DNA of 64,000 bases from Singulisphaera sp. GP187 (GCF_900129635.1 NZ_FSRB01000002.1:2570727-2634726); one strand, 5' to 3'. Positions 8,377-17,849 are shown, counted from the stretch's first letter. A program made the numbers and translations. The notes: generated from the letters alone by a model not told the origin.

Positions 8377-9741
8377 TCAAACAAGGATTTCGCGGACGAC
8401 CTCGCCGGCGACATCGGTGAGTCGGAAGTCGCGTCCCGAGTAGCGATAGGTCAGTTTCTCGTGGTCGAGGCCCAGCAGGTGGAGAATGGTCGCGTGCAGG
8501 TCATGCACGCCGATGCGACCATCGACGGCACGGAAACCGAACTCGTCGGTTGCGCCGTGGACGTGGCCCGGCTTCACACCGCCTCCGGCCATCCACATCG
8601 TGAAACCGAATGGGTTGTGGTCTCGGCCGTCCCCGTTCTCGGAAACCGGCGTGCGGCCGAACTCGCCGCCCCATATTACCAGCGTGTCGTCGAGGAGACC
8701 GCGCTGCTTCAGGTCGGTCAGGAGTCCGGCGATCGGCTGGTCGATCTCGCGGGACTTTTTGCGGATCTCGTTGCTGATGTTTGCATGATGATCCCAGCCG
8801 CCGTTGACGACCTGCACCATCCTCACGCCGTTCTCGACCAGTCGTCGCGCCAGGAGACAGGTATCGGCGAACTTGCCCTCGCCGTAGAGCTTGCGAGTGG
8901 CCTCGCTCTCCTTGCGAATGTCGAAGACTTCGGGGGCGGCGGCCTGCATTCGGAAGGCCGTCTCCATCGATCGGATCCGGGCTTCCAGGAGGGGGTCAAC
9001 TCCCCGATCGGCCAGGTGGCTCGCGTTCGCCTGGCGAACGAATTCGAGTTGACGCTCCTGCTTCACCCGATCGAGCTTCGGGTTGCGGAGATGCCGGATC
9101 ATCCGGTCGGGGCTTGGCCGGTCCAGCTCGATCGGCGTCCCCTGGTGCTCGCCGGGGAGATAGCCGTTCCGGGCTGAGGACGTGAAGGTATTCCCCAGCG
9201 AAACGAACCCAGGAAGGCTCTGGTTTTCGGTCCCCAGGCCGTACGAAATCCAGGCGCCCAGGCTTGGGTGGACCTGATCGATGCGGCCCGAGATCAGGAA
9301 ATTGGTCGCCGGGCCGTGGTTCGGATTTGAGCCGTGCACGGCCCGGAGGACGCAGAGGTCGTCCACGCACCCGCGGAGGTGCGGGAGCAGCTCGCTGACC
9401 TCGATCCCGCTCTCCCCGCACTTTTGAAACTCGAACGGCGATGGGAGGAGTCCGCCGGTGACGCGCTCAGTCCGCAGGTCGACGCCACCGGGCCGCTTGC
9501 CCGCGTGCTGCTTGATCGCCGGCTTCGGGTCCAGCATATCGAGGTGCGACGGGCCGCCAGCCATCAGGAGGAAGATCACCCGCTTCGCCCTGGCCGGGAA
9601 ATGGGGCAAGCCGAGATCGGCACCCATCACCGCTTCCGAGCAGAGGAAACTCGCCAGACTTAGCCCGCCGACGCCGGAGGCCAGCGACCGGATGAAGCGA
9701 CGCCTCGACGCGAACTCAGGGGCGGACTCGTGAGTGATCAT
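8377..9741 (-). CDS. DUF1501 domain-containing protein, Tat-exported
   Basis: A 454-residue protein beginning with a twin-arginine signal (SRRRFIRSLASGVGGLSLASF at about residues 11-31). The rest is a DUF1501 domain of the sulfatase-like alkaline phosphatase superfamily: RVIFLLMAGGPSHLDMLDPKP near the start, VIWGGEFGRTP and RDHNPFGFTMWMAGGG toward the C-terminus, and the closing DLHATILHLLGLDH. In planctomycetes these proteins are nearly always encoded beside a DUF1549/DUF1553 partner, as here (22 bp downstream of it). The pair is exported and its biochemical role is not established. The start was placed at 9741 because AAGG precedes it and the Tat signal follows; a long in-frame upstream extension lies inside the partner gene and is not coding. 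Confidence 0.93.
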   Translation of the reverse strand: MITHESAPEFASRRRFIRSLASGVGGLSLASFLCSEAVMGADLGLPHFPARAKRVIFLLMAGGPSHLDMLDPKPAIKQHAGKRPGGVDLRTERVTGGLLPSPFEFQKCGESGIEVSELLPHLRGCVDDLCVLRAVHGSNPNHGPATNFLISGRIDQVHPSLGAWISYGLGTENQSLPGFVSLGNTFTSSARNGYLPGEHQGTPIELDRPSPDRMIRHLRNPKLDRVKQERQLEFVRQANASHLADRGVDPLLEARIRSMETAFRMQAAAPEVFDIRKESEATRKLYGEGKFADTCLLARRLVENGVRMVQVVNGGWDHHANISNEIRKKSREIDQPIAGLLTDLKQRGLLDDTLVIWGGEFGRTPVSENGDGRDHNPFGFTMWMAGGGVKPGHVHGATDEFGFRAVDGRIGVHDLHATILHLLGLDHEKLTYRYSGRDFRLTDVAGEVVREILV

Positions 9742-9763
9742 GGGGCAACCTTGCATCGACGTG

Positions 9764-12250
9764 TCAGTCGACGAATAGGAACTCGTTGCTGATGAGGAGG
9801 GCCTGGGCGAGCACGGCCCAGGCATCGCGTGAGTCAGTCCCGCCTTCGCCTTCGACCAGGCGGATCGACCGCTCGACCTCATCCGCGCTCGGCTCGCGGA
9901 GCAGGATCTTACGATAGAGGCCCGCGACATAGACCTTGGGGTCGAGTTGGAGCTCCACAACTTGTCGCGTTGGGGGCGTTTCGAGGTCTTCTGGGGACGA
10001 ACGTCGGCGGCCCGCCGCTCGCACCCTCGAGCGCGGAGCCTCGGACTCTTCGGCCGGGAGTTGGATCCCAAGGTTTCGAGCCGCGAGCTTGTCGGACTCA
10101 GCGAGCAGGAACGGGCTGTTGAGGAAATAGAGCTGTTGGAGGGGAGTCGTCGTCGCGTCGCGGCCTTCACCGTGCCGGTTGGCGTCCGGGAAGTCGAACA
10201 CCCGCAGGACGTCGGCGACTCGCTGACGACTGACCCGGCCATAAACCGTCCGGCGACGGAAGTTGCTGTCTTCGAGGTTCCCGGACGGCCCGCCCATCGT
10301 CGGGTCCATCGATCCGGACACCTGGAGGATGGCGTCACGCCAGGCCTCGATATCCAGCCGCCGGCGATGGGACCGCCCAAGCCACTTGTTTTCCGGGTCG
10401 GTCGAGACGGCCGAGGCGACGCCTCGACTCGACTGCCGGTAGGTGGCCGAGAGCACGATCTCGCGATGCAGCGCCTTCAGCGACCAGCCACCGGCGATGA
10501 AGCGGGCGGTCAGGTCGTCCAATAAGTCCGGGTGGGACGGCGGATCGCCGAGCTTGCCGAAATTGCTCGGGGTTGTCACCAGCGGGTGGCCGAAGTGCCA
10601 GCCCCAGACCCGATTGACGATCACCCGGCCGGCGAGCGACGCCGCCTCCCCGACGATGCCGTCGGCGAGTTCCTTCCGACCGCTCCCCTCGCCGAACCCT
10701 CGTGGCTCGCTTGGCGACAGGACGGCCGGAAGCCGCCGGACGACGATCGAGCCATGGTTCGAGGCGTTGCCCCTGAGAAAGATGGGGAGGTCGCGAGACT
10801 CACCCGGCCTGTAGTCCAGCCTCGTCCAGGAGGAGTCCGTGCCGTCGACCCAGAGGCCAGCGTCACGGACCGCAGGCGCCGTGGGACCGTCGAAGAGAGG
10901 CGCCGCCTTCAGGGTCTTGAGCCGGGCTTCGAGTTCGGCGATCCTGCCGTCATATTTCGATTCGTCTTCCTTCTGTTTGCGGGCTGTCGACTTCATCTCA
11001 TTGGCGTAGCCGAGCCGGAGTTCGAGATCGACGAGCTCGACGCGGCGGTCGGCCAATGAGGCTTCGACTTCGGGCGAGGTTGGCACCAGGGGGCGTTCAA
11101 CCAACTGGGTGCTGGCCATCACCCCCGCCAGGGCGTAGTAGTCGGCCGTCCCGATCGGGTCGAACTTGTGGTCGTGGCACCGCGCACAGGCCACGGTCAG
11201 GCCCAGAAACCCTCGGGTGGTGGTATCGACTCGCTCGTCCCACTCGTCGGCCACGATCGTCGAGATCACCTCGGCCGAGAGTTTCGGCTCCTTGTGGTAG
11301 ACCGGCGCCAGGCCGATGAATCCGAGCGCGGCAAGTTCAGATCGGGGGAGGTCCGGCATGAGATCCGCCGCCAGTTGGCGGCGAACGAACTCATCGTACG
11401 GCAGGTCGGCGTTGAAAGCACGGATCACCCAATCGCGGTAAGCGTGCGGGTTCCGAGGCGCCTTGTTGGTGGCCTCTCCGGTCGGATTGTCCTCGGCGTA
11501 TCGCGCGACATCGAGCCAGAATCGGCCCCAACGTTCGCCATGACGCGGGGAGGCGAGCAAGCCGTCCACGACCCGTTCAAACGCCTCCGGTGCCTCATCG
11601 ACCAGGAACGAATCGACCTCCTCGGGGGACGGCGGCAGGCCGGTCAGATCGAACGTGACTCTGCGGATCAGGGTCCGCCGATCCGCCTCGGGCGATGGCC
11701 GCATCCCGTGGTCGTCGAGCGTCGCCATGACAAACGAATCGATGCGATTCCTCGTCCAGCGCGGTTCGGAGATCTTCGGAAGCGACTTCCGTGAGACCGG
11801 AAGGAACGACCAGAATTGGCGGCCGACGTCCAGGTCGATCGTCGACCGGAGCTTGGTCGAGTCAGCCCCCTCGCCTTCGGGGAGCGGGGCGCCCATCTCA
11901 ACCCAGCGGCGGAAGTCCGCGATCACGTGATCCGGCAGCTTGGCGTCGGGTGGCATCTCGGCGACCCCGCCTTCGTGGGCGATCGCATCGACCAGCAAGC
12001 TCTCGTCCACCTTGCCCGGGACGATGACAACCCCCGAGTCCCCCCCCTTGCGGAGCCCGGCGGGGCTATCGAGCCGGAGCCCTCCCTTCGGCTCCTTCTT
12101 CCCGGCCGAATGGCAACGGTTGCAGCGCTCGACCAGGACCGGGCGAATCTTGGCCTCAAAGAACTCCAGGCCGCGATCGTCGGCGATTGATGGCCGGGTC
12201 CAGCAGAGCACTCCCACCAACAGGGGAAGGATGGAGTAGGTTCGGAACAT
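9764..12250 (-). CDS. PSCyt1-DUF1549-DUF1553 planctomycete secreted protein
   Basis: An 828-residue exported protein. A signal peptide (about 1-23) is followed by a planctomycete cytochrome C module with a single CNRCH haem-type motif at 43-47, then DUF1549 (about 155-360, with HRIDSFV-like and FDLTGLPPSPEEV segments), a coiled-coil stretch rich in Glu/Lys/Arg, and DUF1553 in the C-terminal 280 residues (TTPSNFGKLGDPPSHPDLLD, RSHRRRLDIEAWRDAIL). It forms an operon with the DUF1501 gene 22 bp downstream. The CxxCH motif suggests covalent haem binding in the periplasm, which is inference from the family. ATG 12250 directly precedes the signal peptide. A paired-palindrome site lies about 150 bp upstream. 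Confidence 0.92.
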   Translation of the reverse strand: MFRTYSILPLLVGVLCWTRPSIADDRGLEFFEAKIRPVLVERCNRCHSAGKKEPKGGLRLDSPAGLRKGGDSGVVIVPGKVDESLLVDAIAHEGGVAEMPPDAKLPDHVIADFRRWVEMGAPLPEGEGADSTKLRSTIDLDVGRQFWSFLPVSRKSLPKISEPRWTRNRIDSFVMATLDDHGMRPSPEADRRTLIRRVTFDLTGLPPSPEEVDSFLVDEAPEAFERVVDGLLASPRHGERWGRFWLDVARYAEDNPTGEATNKAPRNPHAYRDWVIRAFNADLPYDEFVRRQLAADLMPDLPRSELAALGFIGLAPVYHKEPKLSAEVISTIVADEWDERVDTTTRGFLGLTVACARCHDHKFDPIGTADYYALAGVMASTQLVERPLVPTSPEVEASLADRRVELVDLELRLGYANEMKSTARKQKEDESKYDGRIAELEARLKTLKAAPLFDGPTAPAVRDAGLWVDGTDSSWTRLDYRPGESRDLPIFLRGNASNHGSIVVRRLPAVLSPSEPRGFGEGSGRKELADGIVGEAASLAGRVIVNRVWGWHFGHPLVTTPSNFGKLGDPPSHPDLLDDLTARFIAGGWSLKALHREIVLSATYRQSSRGVASAVSTDPENKWLGRSHRRRLDIEAWRDAILQVSGSMDPTMGGPSGNLEDSNFRRRTVYGRVSRQRVADVLRVFDFPDANRHGEGRDATTTPLQQLYFLNSPFLLAESDKLAARNLGIQLPAEESEAPRSRVRAAGRRRSSPEDLETPPTRQVVELQLDPKVYVAGLYRKILLREPSADEVERSIRLVEGEGGTDSRDAWAVLAQALLISNEFLFVD

Positions 12251-12657
12251 CGGACACCGTTCGGAGTCGCAGGTCGGGCGGAGTTCAGGACTCGCGCAGC
12301 GGCGAGTGGGCGGATGGAACCAAAGTCTACCTGATTCTCCCGGTGATCGTCTAACTCTACCCACCCCGAATTCGGTAATTCAGCGCGATTTGTCCACATG
12401 ACAGAGTGTCATCTGTCCACCAATTGCCTGTCTCGTCCAACTCATTCTCCATCCGTCTGAGTCGTTTTCGATAATATTCAATTGCTCAATTGTTGTTTCA
12501 GCGGAGGCTTCGGCTGCCGGCTAATGGCCAAGCGCAGAATCGACAATGCGATAAAAAGATTCTCGTTTCGCCCCATCCGCGGCGCGAATTGCCAAGCCAT
12601 CGCCGACCGAAGCGAAGTAGGCGACCAATCCACAAACTTAAGTTTGATTGCTGACAT
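12251..12657. other. 407-bp upstream region of the DUF1549 operon
   Basis: It carries a structured palindrome at 12391-12420 (listed separately). No gene is visible. The right part lies downstream of ogt and shows no classical terminator. Confidence 0.5.
12391..12420. promoter_or_regulatory. candidate operator: palindrome flanked by direct repeats
   Basis: TGTCCAC (12391-12397) and TGTCCAC (12414-12420) bracket the palindrome ATGACA-GAG-TGTCAT (12398-12412). The site is about 140 bp upstream of the DUF1549 start, a sensible position for a dimeric regulator. Confidence 0.4.
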
Positions 12658-13191
12658 CTAAAACAGCCTGGTCGCATCGGCGATCTCCTTGGTGACGGCC
12701 GACTTACCGAACTGTGCGCCTTCCAGCCTGAGCAGCAGCGCCTTGGCTTCAAGTCCACCTGCAAAGCCGGTGAGCTTCCCAGAAGCGCCAATCACGCGAT
12801 GGCAAGGTCCGATGATCGAGAGCGGATTCTTTCCATTGGCGGCACCGACGGCCCGCACGGCGTTGGGGTCTCCGATCTGCTTCGCGAGTTCTCCGTAGGT
12901 CCGCGTCTCGCCGAATGGGATGCTGAGCATCGCCTGCCAGACTTTTTTCTGGAAGGGAGTGCCGACGAAATCGAGTTTGACGGAAAACACCTTGCGCTTT
13001 CCCGCGAAATACTCGTTTAATTGCCGTTCCGCCTCGACGAGCACGGGGTGGTGCTCACTGTGCAATCCGACATCCAGCCGTACCCGACGAGGATCGTCAT
13101 TTTCCCAGAGCACCGCCGCCAGGCCCGCCTCGCTCCCGACCAGCTTGAGCATGCCCACGGGAGAGTTCATCGTCTTGTGCACGTAACTCAT
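12658..13191 (-). CDS. ogt: methylated-DNA--protein-cysteine S-methyltransferase
   Basis: A 177-residue suicide enzyme that removes O6-alkyl groups from guanine onto its own cysteine. The active-site motif IIGPCHRVIG lies at about residue 128-137, preceded by the helix-turn-helix region (GTPFQKKVWQAMLSIPFGETRTYGE read in two halves) and the Asn hinge region RAVGAANGKNP. Length and layout match Ogt rather than the two-domain Ada. The start at 13191 (MSYVHKTM) fits the family start; a longer in-frame extension upstream has no family support. The gene is downstream of, and on the same strand as, the carotenoid-type operon with a 191-bp gap, so it is probably independently expressed. Confidence 0.93.
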   Translation of the reverse strand: MSYVHKTMNSPVGMLKLVGSEAGLAAVLWENDDPRRVRLDVGLHSEHHPVLVEAERQLNEYFAGKRKVFSVKLDFVGTPFQKKVWQAMLSIPFGETRTYGELAKQIGDPNAVRAVGAANGKNPLSIIGPCHRVIGASGKLTGFAGGLEAKALLLRLEGAQFGKSAVTKEIADATRLF

Positions 13192-13382
13192 CTCCGGTTC
13201 TCCCTCTTCGCCAACGGCTTCGATCCATGCGTCGAGAGCGTGACGGACACTTATCCCACCATCCGGCGTCAAAATCGAGCTCGGTGCGCGACTTGGTTGT
13301 CCATAAAAACAGGACTTGGCGAGCGAAAATCTGCATCGATCAATATAGGTTTTAAGACCCAGAAGGCAAGGCCCCGCCCTCC

Positions 13383-14204
13383 TCAAGGCACGCGCCGAGG
13401 CCGGACCCCGGCGCTTCGCAGCAGTGGATCGAGTCGTCGGGACAGCTCGGAGAGGTTGTGGCTGGGCACCTCGGGGTAGAGATGGTGTTCGAGGTGATAG
13501 GTTAACTCCAGAAATAATGCGGGGAGGATCCGCCCTCGCAGGGTGTGCGTCTGCGAGAGCGGCGTATCGCCGTAGCCCCGATGCGGCAGATGGACGGTCA
13601 GCAGGGGATAGACCCAACTGCCGACGATTGCGAGCGTGGAGTAGACCAGCACGGCGGGCGTCTTGGGCAAGAGCCAGAGACCGGCGGTCGGAGCGGCAAA
13701 GGCCCAGGCCGCCTCGGCGACCAGCCAACGTCTCAGGGCGCCGCCCGGCTTGCCACGGCCATAGGACCAGTACCAGAGCCGAGGCAGAAACAAAGGGCCC
13801 CACAAGACGACCTTCACCAGGCTCCATCGCGCCGGGTCACCCTCCGGATCGTCGGGCCCCGGGAAAACGCGGTGGTGTCGGAGATGCGTCGCGCGGTAGG
13901 CGTGGCCACTTTCCAGGAGGACGGCCCCCATGGCGAACAGGGCCCACTCAGTTTGATTTCGGGAGAGACCCAGCGACCCGTGAACGACGTCGTGCGTCAC
14001 TGTGACCACAGCAACGAAGACCAGGAAGAGAATGAAGGGGGTCAGCCACCACAGACCGGCATATGCCGCCATTATATATGCGATGACACCAAGAAACGGC
14101 CGGGCCAGGGCAAGTCGACGCTGGTAGGGCGAGGTCGCCAGAAGGTCGACGCCAAGCTTCTCGAGTGTGGGCATCACCGTGTCAGTGCGCGTTGCGGATG
14201 GCAT
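13383..14204 (-). CDS. membrane di-iron fatty acid desaturase family protein (candidate carotenoid ketolase/hydroxylase)
   Basis: A 273-residue integral membrane protein with four or so hydrophobic segments and the three histidine boxes of the desaturase/hydroxylase superfamily: HDVVH (71-75), HLRHH (107-111) and HLEHH (237-241). The second box is followed by PGPDDPEGDP, a pattern I associate with CrtW/CrtR-like carotenoid enzymes. The start at 14204 has GAGGAG six bases upstream and overlaps the end of the upstream gene by 23 bp, so the two are translationally coupled. The partner is a CrtI-type oxidoreductase, which makes a carotenoid substrate likely. A fatty-acid substrate cannot be excluded from sequence alone. 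Confidence 0.8.
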   Translation of the reverse strand: MPSATRTDTVMPTLEKLGVDLLATSPYQRRLALARPFLGVIAYIMAAYAGLWWLTPFILFLVFVAVVTVTHDVVHGSLGLSRNQTEWALFAMGAVLLESGHAYRATHLRHHRVFPGPDDPEGDPARWSLVKVVLWGPLFLPRLWYWSYGRGKPGGALRRWLVAEAAWAFAAPTAGLWLLPKTPAVLVYSTLAIVGSWVYPLLTVHLPHRGYGDTPLSQTHTLRGRILPALFLELTYHLEHHLYPEVPSHNLSELSRRLDPLLRSAGVRPRRVP

Positions 14205-15735
14205 GCGCGGCTCCTCGGGCTCGGGCGGTGGGGAAACGATTGGGACGAACACGTCGGCTCCCTTCAGCCAGCACGCCCGCGGCGACCAGGCGACTCCCGA
14301 GGCAACAAGCAACGGTTCCCAGGCCCGGCCACGTGCTGTCGCCGACCAACCAATAACCGGGGAGGCCGAGATCGTGCGGAATGGCATGCTGGTTCGTATT
14401 GGCGAGGGTCTGTCGGACGCCGCCCACGGCGCCTCGCGGTCGTCGGGTGAATCGTTCGTAGGTTGCGGGCGTGGCGACCTCGCGCACCACGGCGCCCCGG
14501 CCCAACTCGGGATAGACTCGCCTGGCCATCGTGATGAGCCGCTCGCCGACTTCGTGTTTGCGTGCGCGGTAGGCTTCGGGCGTAAGTCCCTCCCACGGGT
14601 CCAACTTGCAGTGCGTCGAGATCATCAAGGCACGGAAGCCGGCCGGGGCGCTGGCGGTATCGCCAGGTGTGGAGACAGAGACGAACATGTTATTCCCGTT
14701 CCCGAGCGGCTGGTCGTAGTCATGCAGCAGTTGATGGTGGGTGAAAGCTTGACCGGCAACCTCGTCGTCGGGGACGCCGAGGAAAACGACGACGGCCCCA
14801 CCCACTGCGTTGGCATCGCGGCGGAGGAACGGCGCCAACGCCTCGGCAATCGGTTCGGGGCCAAGTCGTGCCGCCAGGCGGGCGGGGACGGCGGCGACGA
14901 CCTGAATGGCCGAGATCACACCACGACGTGTCGTGACATGATAGCTCCTCCCCTGCCCCTCGACCCGCTCCACCGAGCAGCCGACGCGCAACTCGCCGCC
15001 GAGTTCACGATAACGGGCGATCAAACTGTGCCAGAAGCCGCGCATCCCACCTCGCGCCCGGGTCAGTCCGGCGCCCCGGATCGTGATCCCTAATGCGGCG
15101 TTGATCAGAGGTGCCTCGGCCACGGAGCTATGCACCGTGTCTTCGACCAGCATCGAGAGCAGGCCGACCAACGCGCGATCGTCCCCCAGGCCACGCGCCC
15201 GCAATGCGTCGGCCAAGGTCCAACTCAGGTAGCGGACCAGGGGCAACCCATCGAGACCGACCGCTCGCGCAGCGCGGAGTGCGTCATCCAAACCGCGAAT
15301 CGGCAGCCTGACTCCGACACGGCTCGCCCGCCAAAAGACGCCCGCCAGCCGATCGAGCAGGAGCCAAAGCGAACGGTGCGCCTGGGTGTCTCCCAACGCC
15401 TTGAGCCGCTCACGGGACCACAATGCCGGGTCGCGATGTAACGTCACCGTTCGGTCGGGCAGCCAGGCGACGTAGCCGGGCAACGCGTCGCCCTCGATCG
15501 GCAACATTCCAATGCTTTCAAGCAACTCGCCGCCGACGCCACCCGGTCCAAAGTCAACAAGGGTGGTGGCGCCCACATCGAACGAGAAACCGTTGCGGCG
15601 AAAGTAACCGGCGCAGCCACCGGGCTGACCATGTGCCTCCAGGACGATCGTCGAGAGGCCGCGTGCCTGGAGCCGCGCCGCCGTTCCCATCCCGGCGATC
15701 CCTCCCCCAATGATTGCCACATCGTACATCCGCAC
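14182..15735 (-). CDS. phytoene desaturase/carotene isomerase (CrtI/CrtISO)-family FAD oxidoreductase
   Basis: A 517-residue flavoprotein. The N-terminal dinucleotide-binding fold has GGGIAGMGTAARL at about 11-23, followed by the family motif EAHGQPGGCAGYFRR. The C-terminal FAD motif reads YWLVGDSTWPGLGTVACCLGS in two halves near residue 465. It belongs to the CrtI/CrtISO/CrtO group that desaturates, isomerises or oxygenates carotenoid chains; the precise reaction cannot be assigned. It is the first gene of a two-gene operon with the di-iron membrane enzyme. No phytoene or squalene synthase is in the window, so the rest of the pathway must be elsewhere. Confidence 0.85.
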   Translation of the reverse strand: MRMYDVAIIGGGIAGMGTAARLQARGLSTIVLEAHGQPGGCAGYFRRNGFSFDVGATTLVDFGPGGVGGELLESIGMLPIEGDALPGYVAWLPDRTVTLHRDPALWSRERLKALGDTQAHRSLWLLLDRLAGVFWRASRVGVRLPIRGLDDALRAARAVGLDGLPLVRYLSWTLADALRARGLGDDRALVGLLSMLVEDTVHSSVAEAPLINAALGITIRGAGLTRARGGMRGFWHSLIARYRELGGELRVGCSVERVEGQGRSYHVTTRRGVISAIQVVAAVPARLAARLGPEPIAEALAPFLRRDANAVGGAVVVFLGVPDDEVAGQAFTHHQLLHDYDQPLGNGNNMFVSVSTPGDTASAPAGFRALMISTHCKLDPWEGLTPEAYRARKHEVGERLITMARRVYPELGRGAVVREVATPATYERFTRRPRGAVGGVRQTLANTNQHAIPHDLGLPGYWLVGDSTWPGLGTVACCLGSRLVAAGVLAEGSRRVRPNRFPTARARGAAHAIRNAH

Positions 15736-16220
15736 CCCCCTCGAATGACCGCCTATGTTGGATCATCCGCCCAGAGTTACGTCTCGACCGGAGCCGTCAC
15801 GTACCAACTCCCACATCCTCCTTTCCCTAGGACCGGAGACCTCACCTATCTCTTAACCACAAGCTTTGTCGCCTGGTCGACGATGCCCAACCTCCTCGAC
15901 TCCGTGGTTCCCGCGCTCGTGGTAAGTGACGAGCCAATTCGCGCGATGGCAAACAATTCACTTAAGCGAATCCATAAACCAGAAAGTCTTTACGAATCGT
16001 GCACGATTCTTTCCTTGGGTCGACTGAAGCGTTCGGGGTTGCCTTGATTAGCTCGGAACTCGCCGATCCTGAGCCGGTGCAGCACCGGTGCGGGGGCAGC
16101 CACGGGACGAACGGGAAAGAAATCGGCGCCGAATTCATTAGAAGCTTACAACCAGTCATCATGTATATTGGAATGGGCGAACCGTCGAGTGGACCCAGAC
16201 GAGTAACCAGGAGCATGCTC
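15736..16220. other. 485-bp divergent intergenic region
   Basis: It separates the carotenoid-type operon from the beta-helix surface protein. I see no gene and no strong repeat; promoters for both directions are expected but I cannot place them confidently. Confidence 0.45.
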
Positions 16221-17849
16221 ATGCCACCGACCAATCTGACTCCGACCATGCGACGGAACCGTGCCAAGATCCGTACTCTGGCTTGGTCTAGGCCCTTGGA
16301 GCGGTTGGAGGGGCGCGTGGTTCCCGCGACGATCCTGGTCACAAGTCTGGCCGACGCCGGCCCGGGTACCCTGCGTGCCGCGATCACTCAGGCCAACATC
16401 GACTCGGCCGCCGATACGGTCACGTTCGACTCGACCGTCCGTGGGACGATTACCCTGGCCAGATTGCTGCCGACCTTATCCAGCGACATCGAGATCGAGG
16501 GGCCGGGGCCTTCGGCGTTGACGATCGCTGGGCAATCCACTCCTGGTTTCCAGATCTTTAACGTAGAACCAGGTGTCGTGGCCACGATCTCCGGGCTCAC
16601 GATCACGAGGGGGAGCGCTCCCTACGGCGGTGGGATCTTCAACGGCGGTACGCTGTCGGTTGTCAACGCAACCATCAACGGAAATCAGGGTGCGGAAGGG
16701 GGCGGCGGCATCGCCAATAGCGGTACGATGACGATCGTCAACTCAACGATCAGCGGCAACGAGACGAATCTTTTCGATGGCGGCGGCGGGATTTTCAACG
16801 GCGGCACGATGACGATTGTCGGCTCTACCGTCAGCGGAAACGTCGCATCCACCCTCGGCGTGGACCGCGGGGGCGGCATCAGTAATCTCGGCACGATGTC
16901 GGTCATCAACTCCACTGTCAGCGGCAACCATGTCGTCGGCAGCGGCGGCGGTTTTTTCAATGCCGGCAACCTGTCGGTCGTCAGCTCCACGATTAGCGGG
17001 AACCGTGCGGATGCCTTCCGTGGATCCCAGGGCGTTGGCGGCGGGATTGCCAACTCCGGGACGTTGACGATGGTCGGCTCGATCATCAGTGGAAATACGA
17101 CCAGTTCAGGCTCGCAGGACATCAGCGGTGGGGGCTCGTCGCTGGGCCAAAATCTCTTTTTCGACGCCCCCGCGATCAGCCTCGACCCCACGGACCTGCC
17201 CCACACCGATGCGCTGCTTGGCCCGCTCGCCGACAATGGCGGCCCCACGCAGACTCAGGCCCTGCTTCCCGGGAGCCCCGCGATCGACGCCAGCGTCACG
17301 ATCACCGGCGTGGCCAGTGACCAGCGGGGCGTGGCGCGGCCCCAGGGCAGCGCCCCTGACATCGGCGCGTTTGAGGCGATCGGCGTTGTCGGCGCGCGGC
17401 CAACGGTAACAAGCCTGGTTCGGACCGGCGTCCATACCCAACCGACCACCCTGGTGCTCACCTTCAGCGCCGCGATGTCGCCGATAAACGTTCAGGATTT
17501 ACGCAACTACACCATCGTCCCGTCCGGCCCCGCCGGCCGCCCCGGGTTGCACGCCCGGCCGATCCCGATCGCCTCGGCCGTCTACGACCCAGTGGCGCGA
17601 TCCGTTACCCTGACCTCAAGCCGCCCCTTAAGTGTCCGTGCTTACTTCCGGATGACGGCCTCCGGCACGCCCCCTAACGGCCTGAAAAGCACCGGCGGTG
17701 TGTTCCTCGACGGGTCGGGGAGCGGTCAACCGGGGACCGACCTCGTGACGGTGATCCACGGGTTCCGCTCGGCGGTTCCGACCGCGAATGTTGCGATCAA
17801 GGCAGTGCCAAAGGTAGCCGCGTTGCTGGGGAGTCGCTGGTTGCGATGA
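16221..17849 (+). CDS. surface parallel beta-helix protein with choice-of-anchor Q region and LERLEGR signature
   Basis: A 542-residue protein. Instead of a classical signal peptide it has the planctomycete-type N-terminus PLERLEGRVVPA at about 26-37, known from many large exported planctomycete proteins. Residues about 40-320 form a right-handed beta-helix of imperfect repeats of the kind GGGIxNxGTMTIVxSTISGN. Next comes the choice-of-anchor Q type segment (LLGPLADNGGPTQTQALLPG, then SDQRGVARP and APDIGAFE). The last 170 residues look like an Ig-like SbsA-type domain (LVLTFSAAMSP). A surface adhesin or glycan-binding role is inference. The start at 16221 has GGAG seven bases upstream; ATG 16215 is too close to it. 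Confidence 0.85.
   Translation: MPPTNLTPTMRRNRAKIRTLAWSRPLERLEGRVVPATILVTSLADAGPGTLRAAITQANIDSAADTVTFDSTVRGTITLARLLPTLSSDIEIEGPGPSALTIAGQSTPGFQIFNVEPGVVATISGLTITRGSAPYGGGIFNGGTLSVVNATINGNQGAEGGGGIANSGTMTIVNSTISGNETNLFDGGGGIFNGGTMTIVGSTVSGNVASTLGVDRGGGISNLGTMSVINSTVSGNHVVGSGGGFFNAGNLSVVSSTISGNRADAFRGSQGVGGGIANSGTLTMVGSIISGNTTSSGSQDISGGGSSLGQNLFFDAPAISLDPTDLPHTDALLGPLADNGGPTQTQALLPGSPAIDASVTITGVASDQRGVARPQGSAPDIGAFEAIGVVGARPTVTSLVRTGVHTQPTTLVLTFSAAMSPINVQDLRNYTIVPSGPAGRPGLHARPIPIASAVYDPVARSVTLTSSRPLSVRAYFRMTASGTPPNGLKSTGGVFLDGSGSGQPGTDLVTVIHGFRSAVPTANVAIKAVPKVAALLGSRWLR
16611..17100 (+). repeat. tandem imperfect coding repeats (beta-helix rungs)
   Basis: About eight units of roughly 60-70 bases each encode G-I-x-N-x-G-T-M-T-I-V-x-S-T-I-S-G-N rungs. 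Unit boundaries vary and the DNA copies are diverged, so this is structural protein repetition, not a recent expansion. Confidence 0.8.

Noticed and set aside
9742..10380. N-terminal extension of the DUF1501 frame
   Set aside because: It lies inside the partner DUF1549/1553 gene in another frame. The Tat signal and AAGG site mark the true start at 9741.
16611..17100. Possible CRISPR or tandem-repeat array
   Set aside because: The units are diverged coding repeats within an intact frame, with no constant spacer length.
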